Assembly: GCA_009760855.2 (NCBI GenBank)
Contig: WPIO01000059.1
Span: forward strand, 2,619,167-2,683,166
Length of the DNA: 64,000 nucleotides
Reading direction: 5' to 3'
From: Cristatella mucedo
Lineage: Eukaryota > Bryozoa > Phylactolaemata > Cristatellidae
Under the pieces are notes generated by a model. It was not told the DNA's origin. It was given only the letters and a program-made list of their open reading frames with translations, and ran no database searches. Below are positions 11,951 to 25,149 of the stretch, one piece after another (position 1 is the stretch's first letter; every line of letters starts with the position of its first letter). A program made the translations under genes and the position numbers.

Positions 11951-13544
11951 CGGGATGGTGGCACAAGGTCTTGGGGGGTGGCAGAGCCCCACTGTAGAGA
12001 GGGGGTCTGAGTGCGTCCCCCCTAAGCACCGGTGGATGTGGCCCAGCCCGGCCAAGCGCCTAGAGGCCAGTCGCCGATCAAGCTTGGCCGCTGGCCGCCC
12101 GACCGGGTGTCAAACTCGGCTCCCGCCTCCCAGGCCAGGGGTGGCAGCTGCCAACCCTGCCACCCCCACTAGTAAGTAAGCTACCTAAAAGTGAGTTCAA
12201 AAGCGACCTAGAAGTTTCAGCATATGCTATTTTTCGTATGCATTAAAAACGAGTTATTTTAAAATACTCGTGTGTGTACATTAAACCTTCACCATGATAA
12301 CACAAGATTTTTATAAATTATTCACCAATCTTCTTGTAGTTCCACCCACCATCAATTTTGGTCTTCGCTGGACACCGTTTGTGCAACTGCATTCTGCAGC
12401 ATCCTAAATTTTGTGGCCTGCCGCCGTCCACCTTATGAGAGGATTTTTCACATTCGCTTGTTGCTGAATGGTATTTTCTAATGTTAACAGCTGCTTGGAA
12501 TTACTTTTTGATAAGCATTAATGTAAAGTGGTTAGAACAGAATAATTTATGAGAGTATGCTATATCAAACGTGTTATTGATGTTATTATATTCATTGGAG
12601 GCTACGCTTTTGGTGCTGGGGGCAAAGTGCCTATAGCGGAACGCTGCATTAGCTGTATTACTTTTGAATCTCAAAGCTGTTTATCGTAAGCTCTTGGTTA
12701 CCACCGATTTCAATCTCTAGCACTAACAACCACCGTCGTCAATCTTCGAACCGAATGAGCAATGTGATTGCTGCTATGCACCCACTTTCCATGAGAGAGA
12801 AATCTTTACATAGTGTATCCTTATGAGATTGAGTCGCCAAAGTCAAAGCTACAAGTTAAATTTGGCGTTTCTTTTGCCCTTTCCTAAATCTATTGAGCTA
12901 AGCTTACCGACTAGAAGCTGTGGATTAGTTATTTCTTGACCCGTTTCGGGTGGACGAAAGTCTTCGTAATTTTCACTATTCAACGGGCAGGAACAACAGT
13001 CTGACCTCTCGCACGAAGTAGAAGCCTCGCGAAATCTTATGCTACCTCCTTTGGCTGGCCTTAGCCATATGCTTAGGCGGCACGAGACGAGTACTATCGA
13101 ACGAACAAAAAATCAAAATGATAAAGTAAGGTCGACAATGAGGCTTCTGATTTTAGTGGCTACATACTGCACGTCCAAATGCGATGCGCCGCCAGCTCTT
13201 CTATCGCTGGCACTGCGAGATCGATTAGAGGCTCACCTCCGCTTCCCACGGCCGTGGCCGACAGAATAGACTCTGCGACGAGCTTGTCAGTCCATTCACG
13301 TAATCGATCGCGACCGCATATCGGCAGCGGCGAACTCTAGATCACGGCCTTCGGCAGTCGAGCGTTATTCCCCGTATAGAGAATCTGAAGCTTATCTAAA
13401 GTTGCTGAGTTTCTGACCAGTTTTAGACCGTGCACTCGGTCGTTGCCCAGTAAATAATAAACCGTTAGAACGCGTCACAGGACGATGACGAGTTTCGCCA
13501 GTGCAAGGGCTCAAGCTGCTTGCATACCCTAATATAGATATAAT
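11951..13544. other. No recognisable gene
   Basis: A GC-rich stretch at 11951-12180 is followed by A+T-rich DNA. Only short frames without known motifs are seen. Confidence 0.35.
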
Positions 13545-13690
13545 GTAATTCATCTCTATAGTGCTCCAAGAGAATTTAATCTCAATTCAGGGGCTTCAAA
13601 TTTAAGTCAGAGCTCGAGCCAATGACCTCAGCCAGACCTATGTCGGGACAAGCACCTTAACCACTGGACCAATCCAGTTCGGCAACAGAG
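13545..13690 (-). mobile_element. SINE-2 copy
   Basis: The minus strand shows TGGTCCAGTGGTTAAGGTGC (A box), GGCTCGAGC (B-box region) and the LINE-A-like tail TGAATTGAGATTAAATTCTC. Confidence 0.7.
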
Positions 13691-14298
13691 CGTCATTTAG
13701 GGATTTGGGAACGACTCAAATTGGTATCGTCGGCTTAGTGCTCTGCTCTCGGGTAGCGCATTTTCCACACCCGATACTCGCACTCGTTGATGGAAAAGCT
13801 GTCACAAGGAACCCTCGAGACATTTCCGGCGAATCAGCAGTGTGACCGGGACACTGCCCCAGCCTCAGAGCAGAGGTCGTTCACAGCAACTCACCACAGC
13901 TCCCAGCAACTTGCAGCAACCCATTGGCTGCCGATCACTACACGGTCTTGACCTTTTAACTGTGGGGCTATCTCGGTTGTATGGCGATGCCATGGCGGTC
14001 TTGATTCAAGCTTGCAGGGCGTCACACCTGTTTCCCTTTATTTCGCACGCAGCGAGCCAAGCGATGCCGACAGCTCTAGTCTCAGACTTGTGAAACTCAT
14101 CACACCTTCACCTTGATCTGTGGTTTATCGCGTAGCGCGAAAGCAAGTACTTACTGTAGCGAGCTCTTTAAGCCAGGGCAAAGGTGAGTAACTTCAGCCC
14201 TAACGACTTGCGTCTACGACAATTAGATTATGCTACGTATCTCTCTGAATAAGCCTGGGTGCAGAGATTAGAACGAGGTTGCTGTCTTCTCTGGGTGA
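13691..14298. other. No recognisable gene
   Basis: No motif, RNA gene or repeat is recognised. Confidence 0.3.
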
Positions 14299-14377
14299 TA
14301 TGCTAGGGTTTAGGGTTTAGGGTTTAGGGTTTAAGGTTTAGGGTTTAGGGTTTAGAGTTTAGGGTTTAGGGTTTAGT
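14299..14377 (+). repeat. Interstitial TTTAGGG repeat
   Basis: About eleven near-perfect units of the 7-mer GGGTTTA are present, with single-base variants (TTAAGG, TTAGAG). This is the plant-type telomere unit, not the usual animal TTAGGG. Confidence 0.9.
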
Positions 14378-16544
14378 ACTGCTTTAGTGCGGATTACTTG
14401 CTAAATTAAGTGCACTTAAAGAGTGGCTCGCTCGAATTTAGCACTAGTGCTGCTATTTACGAGGCCAGGCCAATGCGACTTGCCTAATAGGTAACTGCTC
14501 GGCATGGCTTGAGCGCTGCACCTGCATTTGGAGGAGGACTTTTCATACGTAATTAAACTTAGGTCGCATGCTGTTTTGGGCATTCCATTAGCTTAGTGTG
14601 CTGAAGAAGCCATACAGAAACATTATTCACTTCGTAACTTTATTTCTCAAAGCCGCGATGAAACCATAGCCCTCAAGCAGGGCACCACTTAAGCTGGCTT
14701 AAACCCTGAGAATGATTGTTAGGTGGCAGCGATGATCCCATCTCCCCCACATCGCTGACTCGATAGGACACCCGAACCAGCAGAGTACGGCTCGGGACGA
14801 GCTCCTCCTGATTGCATCCCGCCATTGGTACCCGTGGCGCCTCGGCTACGACTTACGATCCAGTTCATGGTTTCAGGTAACCCTGCTCCTGAAATGTTAG
14901 GCAACGCTCGAGAACATTCCATAAAATCCAGCTTACCATCGCTTTTAACCAGAGACTAATTAGGTAAGCTATCCTCTTTCCGTTCTAACATCATATAATA
15001 AACTAATAGAGAATTTGTTCTTTTAATTGCATTAAATTCATCTTATTTTTATAAAGCGAGTGGTAATGGAAAGGCAATAACAAAAAAAACTACTTGTCTT
15101 CAGAAAGCGATAGGGATTCACCTGGCTTCCAACTTGGAAGCTCTTGACGGAGCGGCTGCTGTATATGTATATATATATACTCTCTCTCTCCCTCTCTCTC
15201 TTTTTATCTCTCTCTCTCTCTATATATATATACATATATATATTTATATATTCATATATTCATATTTATACGGGCCTTGAACACGATCGTAGAGGAAGAT
15301 TTACAGAGGATGTTTAAGATACCATCAAATTTCGCCTGCATTTACCTTATAATTGTCGCTATAAATCGCTATCTTATAGCAGTCTTTTAAGATTCAGCAG
15401 TCTCTAAATAACTATCTGCAAATATTCAGATGAAGCAGAAGCTATAAAAAAACAGCTCACCAGACACATTCCGGAAGGATCAGTGATTTTTGTGCCTCAC
15501 CAGCATTCGGCCAAAAAAGGTCAACTTCTAGAAATATTCCTCGGTCTTAATGCCCTTTCAATAAACCTTTGAAACCTGGCACTTTGGTTTCCCCAATATG
15601 GGAAATAAAATGCTAAACAATAAGTTGTTTGCATTATCCGGTTCATTTTCAGGCAACTGGAGCCATTTCTTTTAGAGCTGAATGCTATTTTATAACACTG
15701 GCTGGATACTTACAACTAAGATTGGCAAAATCTCTTATCGCAAAATCAGTCTCAGCGACTCTCTTGTCGATGTTGTCAATATTCCTGAACAGAATGTAAG
15801 GGCAGCAACCTGTACGATGCTAAAATCTAGATGATGATGAAAGAAATCAATCTGACTGAGTAACAATTACAATATTAAAACGGCATTTTCCGAAGTTCCG
15901 TGAGTCTAACAGTGAGTTCTAAACTGCCTTTACATTATTATTAAGCCAAATACAAGTACTACAGGTAAAATACGGTTCGAAATAATCTCAGTATAGACTA
16001 TTTAGGACAATATAATAACTGCAATTAATTTTTTTTCTATTGCTATATTTTTGCAAGAGTGTGATGCATGGCTGCGTAAGAAGATTTTAAGTTAAAGACA
16101 GACTATAGTTGATCCAACTGCGAACGTAAGCGAGCAGCCTCAGTCTTCAGCTCATGCGTGGTATAATTACTGTAGTGTGGGTGTCGTTGTCATAGAAATG
16201 CCCCTCGCGATTCGACTGCTTGAAAGTACTTTTGGCGTTTTCGCCCACCAAACTCTTGGCTTTATTGCCGCCTTAGACGAAAAATAAATCAACAGTCCTT
16301 TCGTGGTTGAGGACACGAATTTCACTGTAAACGTCTTTGGGGGCTAGTAAGTAGCTGGGCGGTTCGTCCCCTTTTCAAGCACAGAAATTGGGGAAACTGT
16401 GCAGGAACTTTGGGTCATGAAGATGACCATGATATCCAGTTATTTTATAAGTCACATTATACAAACGTTCTTGCGACCAGCCCCTAATATTTAAATACAA
16501 TTTTCTCTAAAATATCAGACGCAGAAAGCGTTCTGTGAATAAAG
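14378..16544. other. No recognisable gene; one microsatellite
   Basis: The stretch is A+T-rich without a convincing frame. The microsatellite at 15160-15265 is listed separately. Confidence 0.35.
15160..15265. repeat. Compound (TA)n/(CT)n microsatellite
   Basis: Alternating TATATA and CTCTCT runs end in TATTCATAT repeats. Confidence 0.85.
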
Positions 16545-16980
16545 TGAACGCCACGCTTCGCTGACATCTTCGCCCAACCTTGCGGTGGAGCATGCGGCCA
16601 ACTAGCTTCTGTTGATGAGGGAGCACGTTAGAAAATCTTTGGTTGATCATCATGCATACCACGCTGCGCTGACATCTTCGCCCAACCTTGCGGTGGAGCA
16701 TGCGGCCAACTAGCTTCTGTTGATGAGGGAGCACGTTAGAAAATCTTTGGTTGATCATCATGCATACCACGCTGCGCTGACATCTTCGCCCAACCTTGCG
16801 GTGGAGCATGCGGCCAACTAGCTTCTGTTGATGAGGGAGCACGTTAGAAAATCTTTGGTTGATCATCATGCATATCACGCTGCGCTGACATCTTCGCCCA
16901 ACCTTGCGGTGGAGCATGCGGCCAACTAGCTTCTGTTGATGAGGGAGCACGTTAGAAAATCTTTGGTTGATCATCATGCA
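16545..16980 (-). repeat. 108-bp tandem repeat, four copies
   Basis: The boundary sequence CATGCATACC recurs at 16651, 16759, 16867 and (varied) 16975, an exact period of 108 bp. Copies differ by only a few bases. Because 108 is a multiple of three, the minus strand keeps one frame of 156 codons made of a 36-residue unit beginning MMINQRFSNVLPHQQKLVG. No family is recognised. It is more likely a young satellite than a gene. Confidence 0.85.
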
Positions 16981-19389
16981 TGTTCAAGCTCGAAATCTCA
17001 TTGTCGAACTCAGTAAAATGCATTTCTGCTAAGTGAATCAGCTAATGTACCTCTATTACATGCTGTAGATACCTGAGACTGGTCCTGCACAACTCTGTGA
17101 AACTCATTTCGACAACGTCCACGATGAGCTGGATGTGCCATTATAGTGGGCCAAGCACTGACTTTTTTCAAATGCAGGCCTTAAGCTGACTAATCTTGGA
17201 AAACATTTAATAATTCCCAGTGCACTTTTTCGGGCATGACCAAAGGCCCTCAATTTTTGCCTTCTTCCGCCAAGGTTCTCAGCGTGTCTCGCTCAGCCAT
17301 CTTGCTGCTGCGGCTCCGTTCTTGCTCTGCATCACTTATCCGTCAGCAGACAAAAGTATTTTAGCAAGCACCTCTGGTGCCACTTTATCCAATGTCGAAA
17401 AAGGTTTATGGGAAGTAACGCTCCAAGTATATTCCTGCCTACATATGCTCACGTGAAGTTCAATTCACGTCGGAACCATTTAACAAGGTTAATCACATCG
17501 ATTTAACAGTAGACTAATCTTTAAGTTCTAGAACGGCTGAAATTTAGTTCATTCGGATCTGGAAGTGGCCTTCGACACACCATTATAGGTCGGAGGTAAA
17601 GCCAGTTTCTAAGCTGATCTCATAGACCAACTGTAAACCTTTCAGAAATCCTCCTAGTTAGATGCGTTTACACTAAGTATCTAGGAAAACGTGATTGCAG
17701 GTTGAATACTGCCAGGAGCCCGGTGATTTTATGCACGAGGCTGAATAAGCAAAGGGAATTCCCAAGGAAGGCTCAAAGAATGCACCAAAATATCGAGTTC
17801 GCTGCTGCGATCACCATCGCTGACTTTGTGGTTTTACATGTAGCAGGGGTTGGGCACGTTTGGCTGTCGTGGATAAGACGCCTATCTTGAGTTGCAGTTC
17901 GATCAACCCCAAGCCGTAGCCAATCGGCGACAAATCTTTCGACATGAACTTCATTGTTAGTCCAGATAGCACAGCTTGAGCCGATTAAACCGGCAGATAG
18001 CCGCTACCAAACTGCAAACTGAGGTTACCGTCACCCTATGGAGAAGGGCTTACTATTTAGCTGTCAACTATTCGTGCTGCATCGTCCTTTTAATGCTGCC
18101 ACCTGCAAAGCTTCTTGTTTCGGCCAACGGGCTATTCTCGTTGGCATGTCTGTGTCGCCCACTCAACGTGTGCTCTTAAGATTATTAGTGCCTGTGGTCT
18201 GTTTACCTACCGCCTCTTTGCAGGGAAATGCTGTGCAGTCTTTGATCAGCTATAGTTTATAAGTTTTAGCAAAGAGAGTGAACACACAAGATAGCAGAGA
18301 CGCAGCATAGATAAGGACGTTGCCACACGGACTTCGGGCTGCGGGGACATCGTTCGTTGAGCTGGAGACTGAGAGACGATTTACGCTTTTGGTGGAGCCC
18401 ACTTCAGTTCGTGCGTCGTCGCCTACATTTTAACTTCATGTGAGTAGGGTAAGTGGAACGAAACAAAATTGTGAGTGTAACAGAGGTTTTCAGGCTATGT
18501 GTATAGGCCTTACAGATGTGTTCAGTTAACGGTGTATTAGTGCTATCCTTAACAGAAGCAAGGTTTCTTCTCCTGTTGAACTTGGTGGCTGTACCGCTTA
18601 AGAATCATATGTTCGTAGACTTATTCTAAATATCTCTATAAAAGTCAAGTTTTTTGAAAGTCGGTCATCGTTTCGCATGTATTGAGCGAATCTAAAAATG
18701 CCCGGGGCTTTGATTAGTCGGCGAATACTGTAAGCATGGCCTCGACGCCATTTTGTCCCGCCTCAATCTCAGCAGTGGGCACGCTGCACAAGAGCAGGAG
18801 ACACTCTTCAGACCGCTTGCATCAGCTGTTCATGCCGATTGATTTCTTAGCAGCCGCACATGTAGTGTAACCTTTTCTTTGATGCTGGCATTATTAGCTA
18901 GCTTGAGCTAACGCAAGGCTTGGGGTCGGAGTTTAGGGACCGCATGGTAAGGTAAAAGGCATAAAGATGAAGTAAATTAGATAGATTTGTAAGAGACATT
19001 AAATGACAGCAATCGCAGATGAGTGACATGACTCTGAAGACAATTAGCCGCTGCTTGGAAAGCCAGTGCAATCTCATTCTAGCCACTCTCATCATTTTTT
19101 GAATTCAGCTTTAACTTGCAGCTGCAATCAGAATTCGGCTTTGCTAGCCTAATTCGTTTAATCAATTCCAATTTTGGTAATGCTCAGTAAAGAGATATGT
19201 GCTTCCATTTCTGATGTGGGCTCCTACTTTTACCGTATAGTTCTACTATTTCCGCCCTTTGTAATTTTGCTACACGCTAGCAGAGATTCAATACTTTATA
19301 TATGAAATTTAATCTGAAAATAGACTCTTCACGGCGTGCCATTCAAAATACAAATGTATTCAGCTTGACAATTGCTAGAGACATAATTG
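16981..19389. other. No recognisable gene
   Basis: Only short frames are present. Nothing resembles a known protein or RNA gene. Confidence 0.35.
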
Positions 19390-19570
19390 TATCTGCATCC
19401 ATAAACCCTGTGCATGTCACCCCTAACCATGATATTCATGTTGCTTATCAAGCATGATATTACTCACCATTCAATTGCTTTTCCCTTTGCAGAAGATGTA
19501 AAGCGCCTAGAAAAATATTGAGTTCTCTGAAGGCGCTTTATCAAGTGCATTATTATTATTATCATTAGTT
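19390..19570 (+). mobile_element. LINE-A 3' end fragment
   Basis: It carries the 3' UTR (TGCATGTCACCCCTAACCAT), the block AAGCGCCTAGA..TTGAGTTCTC and a TTATTATTATTATC tail. Confidence 0.8.
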
Positions 19571-19794
19571 TCAAATAACCTGCTTGCTTGTAAATGCTCG
19601 CGCTAGCTGTATTTGTAAATTTTCGTACTAGGCAGGAATGATTGGACTTAAGCTCAGTAGACCAAAAAAGGAACCTGCATAGTGACCCACAACAGATTTC
19701 CTTTGCCTATTCCAGTCATCCTGGGTGACTTCCAGAAGCACTGAAAATAGTTTCCATGCCAAAGACTGGTAGGTGAAGCAGTTACATTCATAGG

Positions 19795-20460
19795 TTGCTG
19801 GCCTGCCAGCATGCCTAATCAGGCGATTACAGCTTGTGCAAAACTCTGCAGCTAGGCTCGTCTGTCATGAACGTCACAGTTGCCACATCCCATCACTTCT
19901 CGCCGACCTGCACTGGCTACCAGTCAAGCAAGTGATCGACTTCAAGGTCTTGTCGCTCGCTTTTAGGTTGCTTCATTCTTTGGCTCCAGCCTATCGGTCA
20001 GATCTACTCCCCACCACGCCAAGTCTCGTACCACCCGCTTTTCGGAATCCAACAGTTTACCACTACCTCGTACAAACCTGAAATTCTTTCAAGACCATGC
20101 AGTTAGTTCGTTCGCTCCCAAAGCCTCGGACGCACTCCCGACTTTTATCAGAACATCCCCTGACTTGACCACATTTAAAAATAACTTAAAACACACCTAT
20201 TAAGGACGGCATCTAGTTTGTCCGTGTTATTCGTCCTTCGTGTGCTTATGTGTACTGACACTGCATGCTGCCACAAACCATACTTACATGCTGACCCTGT
20301 GCATGTCACCCCTAACCATGTTATTCATGTTGTTCATCCAGCATGGTATTACTCACCATTCAATCACGTTTCCTTGGCAGGAAATGTAAGGCACCTAGAA
20401 AGAGATTGAATTATATGAGGGCGCTTTATGAAATGCATTAATAATATTGTTATTATGGGT
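19795..20460 (+). mobile_element. LINE-A 3' copy
   Basis: The coding piece is [30 protein letters not shown] and AFRLLHSLAPAY, broken after about 20081. The full 3' UTR and a degraded tail ending near 20455 follow. Confidence 0.85.
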
Positions 20461-21589
20461 ACGTAAAAAGTAGCTTAACCCAAAAGTAACAAAAAACAAC
20501 GGGAAGTGATAGAACCGCATCTCCAGTGAATTGTAGTAAACAACAACGCTGGGCTTAAGGTATTCTATCGTGGCCATTAGAGATAGCAACGGCTCTGTGG
20601 TTTAGAGCTTAAGCCACCATAAACGTGCAGGCCTATTATATGCCTAAAATGTATTAGCCTAGTATACGACTATTTCTTTGATTTGGCATTTGCCGTAGAT
20701 TACCACATTCTTGGTTACTAGATACTATAATGACTCGTTGCCTTTATTAATGAATAGTAATATAATTCACGATCATAATCTGGCTGATTTGCACAGAGCA
20801 GCCGCTTATACATGATAACGTCCAGGCCACTAATCACTACAATCGATTCTCAAGCAGTTCCTCGCAAAGCGACGGGATCGCGATTCGGTTGTTCTAAGGC
20901 TCAGTAATCCATCTTCATTTTTATAATTCTGCCAGTAGACTATATAAAATCTTGCTTAGCCACCTCGTAGTCTGTATGGCTTTGTTGGGCTACAGACCGA
21001 GATAGATTGCATGGAATTGCACTGAGGTAACGAATTTCCAGTGCCATGCATGATCAAGCAGAGTTACCTGCTACACATGAGCCATATTGTTTTTACTTGA
21101 AACGATAGAAAATAGTTTCGCAGGTTCACCCGCAAAAAAGCATTCGATTTTTCCCCTAGTTTTGTCTCATACTATGGCCTCCATTGAACCGTCCCGAATG
21201 ACTGCCCAAAACATTCAAACTGCGATCAAGCCGTTATTTACATAAAAGTCCACCCATCTTAGATTTGGAATGGTATGATTGTGAACAGTAACCTTGGCTT
21301 ATCCATCAAATGTCAGCCGTTTTTTTCTGCAAGTTATTTTCTAATATATTCAGTTGGACAAGCACAAATGGCAACCCAACATTATTGTGATGCGTTACAG
21401 CTGCCATTTGTACAATAAGGTTTGGGAAACTGGTTTTGATTGACCTTTACGAGAAAATGTTGCTGGTGTACTAGCAAATTGTCATGAAATGGCACAAGCC
21501 TGTTCTTAAAAAAGGCCTCTAATTGTCCAGCAGCCTTATACAATCACACTGCGATAATGATTTCGGATTACAACTTTTCACATATTCTT
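20461..21589. other. No recognisable gene
   Basis: The stretch is A+T-rich with no supported frame. Confidence 0.3.
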
Positions 21590-21790
21590 CGTAAGAACTT
21601 CAAATCTTTTGGAGACCGTGCATTTTAGTTCGTATACTCCAAAGCCGGAAACTCACTGCCAACTACCGTCATGAAACCCCCTGATTTGACCACATTTATT
21701 AGGAACTTCAAAACGCACCTATGTACGTCAGCATTTACGGTGTCACTGTAATTCATCCTTTATCTGTTTATGTCTGTTTTGCGAGATTGT
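21590..21790 (+). mobile_element. Degenerate LINE-A fragment
   Basis: Recognisable pieces are AACTTCAAATCTTTTGGAGA, then sequence matching the AFSSYAPK and TFKxxLKTHL segments, with frame breaks. Confidence 0.6.
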
Positions 21791-22264
21791 GCTGCGGAAA
21801 GATGACAGGAATCTATGCTTGAAAGCACAACGTACAATGTGCCAGTCAAAGATATCGTATCTTTTATAAAGCGGTCAGAAATGTGTTGTTACAGAAACTA
21901 ATATTATAGTATAACTGTGATATTGAAATTACTAATGCAATACAATGTAACGTCATCATGAATCTTTATTTTAGAGAATTCCTCACCGAACTCTTCTGGT
22001 TAAACCGAAATTTTAGTGAATAGCAAAAAGCATCAACGCCCACGTTCAAGGCGAGACTAGCCTCGCTTGTTTCGTTTAATGCCTTATTGTGACACAAGTC
22101 GCAATAATGCCTAGGAAGCAATTGAGATGTCACGTACCTCCCTCCAAAAACTCCTCAAAGCCGCTAGGACTAAATAGATGCTAAGCTGGAGAGGTTGTCT
22201 GTAGCACTCTTATTAAAGTCTAGGCAGCTTTTGGTGTGCATACCATTAGGACGTCTGGAAATTA
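21791..22264. other. No recognisable gene
   Basis: Nothing is recognised. Confidence 0.3.
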
Positions 22265-22400
22265 TGTGCAGTAGTCGGCGGCAGGAGAGTCTACTCGTTT
22301 CGTAAGAATTGTGGGAGCTAGTTTCGAAGTCGATGACCTACAGAACTAAATGTCTGTCACCAGTGGTCTTTAGGAAAGTAATCGAGTAGCTAATTAATTG
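22265..22400 (-). mobile_element. LINE-B coding fragment, degraded
   Basis: Antisense LINE-B landmarks are present (ACGAAACGAGTAGACTCTCC region, then the block around the WNSLP codons), as at 238-330. Confidence 0.45.
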
Positions 22401-22553
22401 AACCTGGAGGACTGAGTTAGTTTAGTGGGGTGCCTACACAGGGTTAGTAGCCACCTCGGAGGGGCTTCTTGGTTCTTCTGTAATGTGGGCTTCAGAGGCG
22501 ACGGTTGGCTACTCACCTTCGAGTGCTAAAGTTCAAGGCTCGAGTGGTTGTAG

Positions 22554-22850
<297 letters not shown>

Positions 22851-22904
22851 TCCCTCCTCTGATGCAATCCCAAGATGCAATGTGCATCCTCCTCCTCCAC
22901 CTGC

Positions 22905-23110
22905 TTCGTTCCCCAGAGGCTTTAGCTGTGCAGGTCCAAGACTGTGAAACTCGCTTTCACAATTCTTATGCAGCGACAACTACTCTCCTGCTGCTGACTA
23001 TGGCACATCCTTTTTGGTGGTCCTGAGCTGCTAATTCTATGCTACTCACTACCTCAACTGCTCTCCTGATTCTGCTATGGTTCCCTCGTTCTCTTTGTTG
23101 CATGAGATGA
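22905..23110 (+). mobile_element. LINE-B fragment
   Basis: Sequence matching the SSAGPRLWNSLP region and the later CTACTCACTACCTCAACTGC block is present, diverged. It directly follows the COX1 insertion. Confidence 0.65.
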
Positions 23111-23194
23111 ATTCTATTTTTATTATTATAAACAAACGGTTTTTGCTTAGTCTAGAATTGAGCCAAGTGGCACGAATTCAACTGAAGTGCGGGA

Positions 23195-23690
23195 GGAAAG
23201 GTAAATAATAATAATAAGAATACATTTGTATTGTGCTCTCAGGAAACTGAATCACTTTCTTGGCACCACACGGATGCTGTATGGAGAACATTACCAGATG
23301 ATTGGTGCTAAGATCAGCAAGCAGCAGGCACAGTGTAAGCAGGTGCATGCACACGCCGTGCGAATCACAGCAGGTGTATTTTAAGCTTCTTTTCAAATAT
23401 CGTCATGTCTGGTGACGTTGTGACACACGGCGGTAGTGAGTTCCAGGTTTTAGGAGCATGGAAACTAAATACACGGTTTCGAACAAATTTGATGTTCGCA
23501 CGAGATGTGGCTAAGTGACTTGAGTCCGAGAACAGCGATTCCTCGCCTGGTGGGGAAGTAGTTCTGATGGGTAGGCTGGAGCCAGAGAGTGAATGGACCT
23601 AAAAGTGAGTGACAGAAGCTTGAAGCCGATGCACTGTTTGATTGCGAGCCAGTGCTGGTTGGTGAGACGTGGTGCCACATGGCAACTAAA
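23195..23690 (-). mobile_element. LINE-A copy, diverged
   Basis: An AATAATAATAATAAG tail, the antisense 3' block and antisense codons for APKxWNSLP, FRSLHS and ADLHWLP can be followed with frame breaks. Confidence 0.7.
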
Positions 23691-23849
23691 TGATAGAGTC
23701 AGTCAATAGACCACGAAAAATATTGCTTATGAATAAACGTGCATTCCTTCAATCACTCATCATTAATCCGTTTTCGACCACAGCTTCCAAGATTTTGGTA
23801 ACATAAGCGTGAGGACTAAAATCATCGGGTGAAAAGCGACTAATGCACT

Positions 23850-23862
23850 GGGGGGGGGGGGG
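23850..23862 (+). repeat. G homopolymer
   Basis: This is a run of 13 G in otherwise unremarkable sequence. Its length may be uncertain in assembly. Confidence 0.9.
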
Positions 23863-24079
23863 CGATGGTAGGGCCACATGATCCTCACACCAATCCGTCG
23901 GCACCGCAGGCGGTAGAGTTTTGTAGCACTTTGCTGGCCTTGGCTGAATTTTAGCGCAAACAGGAGCTGTTCGGAGGCGGGCTAGAACTCCTTTGTCCTG
24001 GAGCAGTGAGCCAGAGAGGAGCGTCAGCGCGGCTAGAGAGCAAGAGCTTAAGAGCAAGCCAGGAAGCTGAGACCGGCGG

Positions 24080-25149
24080 TGGCGATTCGGCCTTTAGAAT
24101 TGGTCCGATACCCGCGGAAGCTGCTGATTGATGTTGGCTGGCCTGTCAACCTCCGCCTACACTCGGCCCAAGAAAGAATCGTCTGGAACCCATTCGCCAT
24201 TCAAGCTGGACAGAGGGGACATTCCAGTGGCCTAGTGCCGGTATTAGTTCCTTACCGTAATGGGCCATGGTGTCGGGCCCAATACCACTAAGCTCTTGCC
24301 CCATTGTCTCAGCCAAGTATTTAAGAGTCGAGCGACGCTCGCTCTGGGTCTTTTGCCTCGTGTCTTTTGTCTTTGGTCCGGCTCTGCGCCTCGACGCCGT
24401 CGGGCACTCGTTTCTCTGAAAGCGAGGGAGGAGGGCGGGCTGTCCGCCGACGATGGACGGAACAGGACGAGACAGCGCTAGGAGGATTCGGTGGACTCCA
24501 CCGAATACGGTCGTATCGCGCCCGAGCTGGCATTTTGTGTTTCTTTCGTGTCTTGTGTGTGCGCGCTAGCACGGGGTCTCGGCATAGGGATTTGCCGGCG
24601 CGAGCTAGGCGTAGTTGACGTGTGTGGAGTATTCCTGCCGCACTGGTGGAAACCGAGTTCTAGTTCTCCGGGTAGGGTTTAGACTCCGGTTCGCGCTTCA
24701 GTGTGGAGGAGCATTCCCTCCGCAAGAGTGTGCAAGTTGGCGTGTTTGGGGTATTCCCTCGGCACAGGTGGGAACGGATTCCTAGTTCACCGGTTAGGGT
24801 TTAGGGTCCGGGTCGCGCTTAGTGTGGAGGAGTATTCCCTCCGCAAGAGTGTTGGTGCAGTTGAGAGCGTGCGAGGAGTGTGGAGATAAAGCTGAACTAG
24901 ACGCGCAGCGACTTTGTGCGCTTGCGAATAAAGTTCAGTAAAATCCCCAATCTGCGTGTCTCGCTTTCCAATTCACGCCGCGGACTCGCGACCCACTTTA
25001 GTAACGGTAAGCAGGTCAGAGCCAGAAACGCTCGTTTCGTGGCGGCCAGCTTATTGCGCGTAGGTGCGCACCGAACGGCATTAGGCGATAGGCTACGTCG
25101 CTAGGTAAGCGGCAGGTCAAGCTTACCCCGCCGAGCCTTCGGCGTTACA
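24080..25149 (+). repeat. Possible solo LTR or promoter-like GC-rich unit
   Basis: A TATTTAAG box (about 24319), a GC-rich stretch and AATAAA near 24927 occur in the order expected of an LTR. The stretch ends with GGCGTTACA (about 25141-25149), a typical LTR end. No matching TGTAACGCC start was found upstream, so a solo LTR is only one reading. Inside, a unit of about 120 bp is duplicated (24613-24734 and 24735-24855), sharing TCCCTCCGCAAGAGTGT and TAGGGTTTAG. No gag or pol follows. Confidence 0.3.

Noticed and set aside
16507-16977. 156-codon frame as a repeat protein gene
   Set aside because: It is fully explained by a 108-bp satellite whose period is a multiple of three; no splice or domain support.
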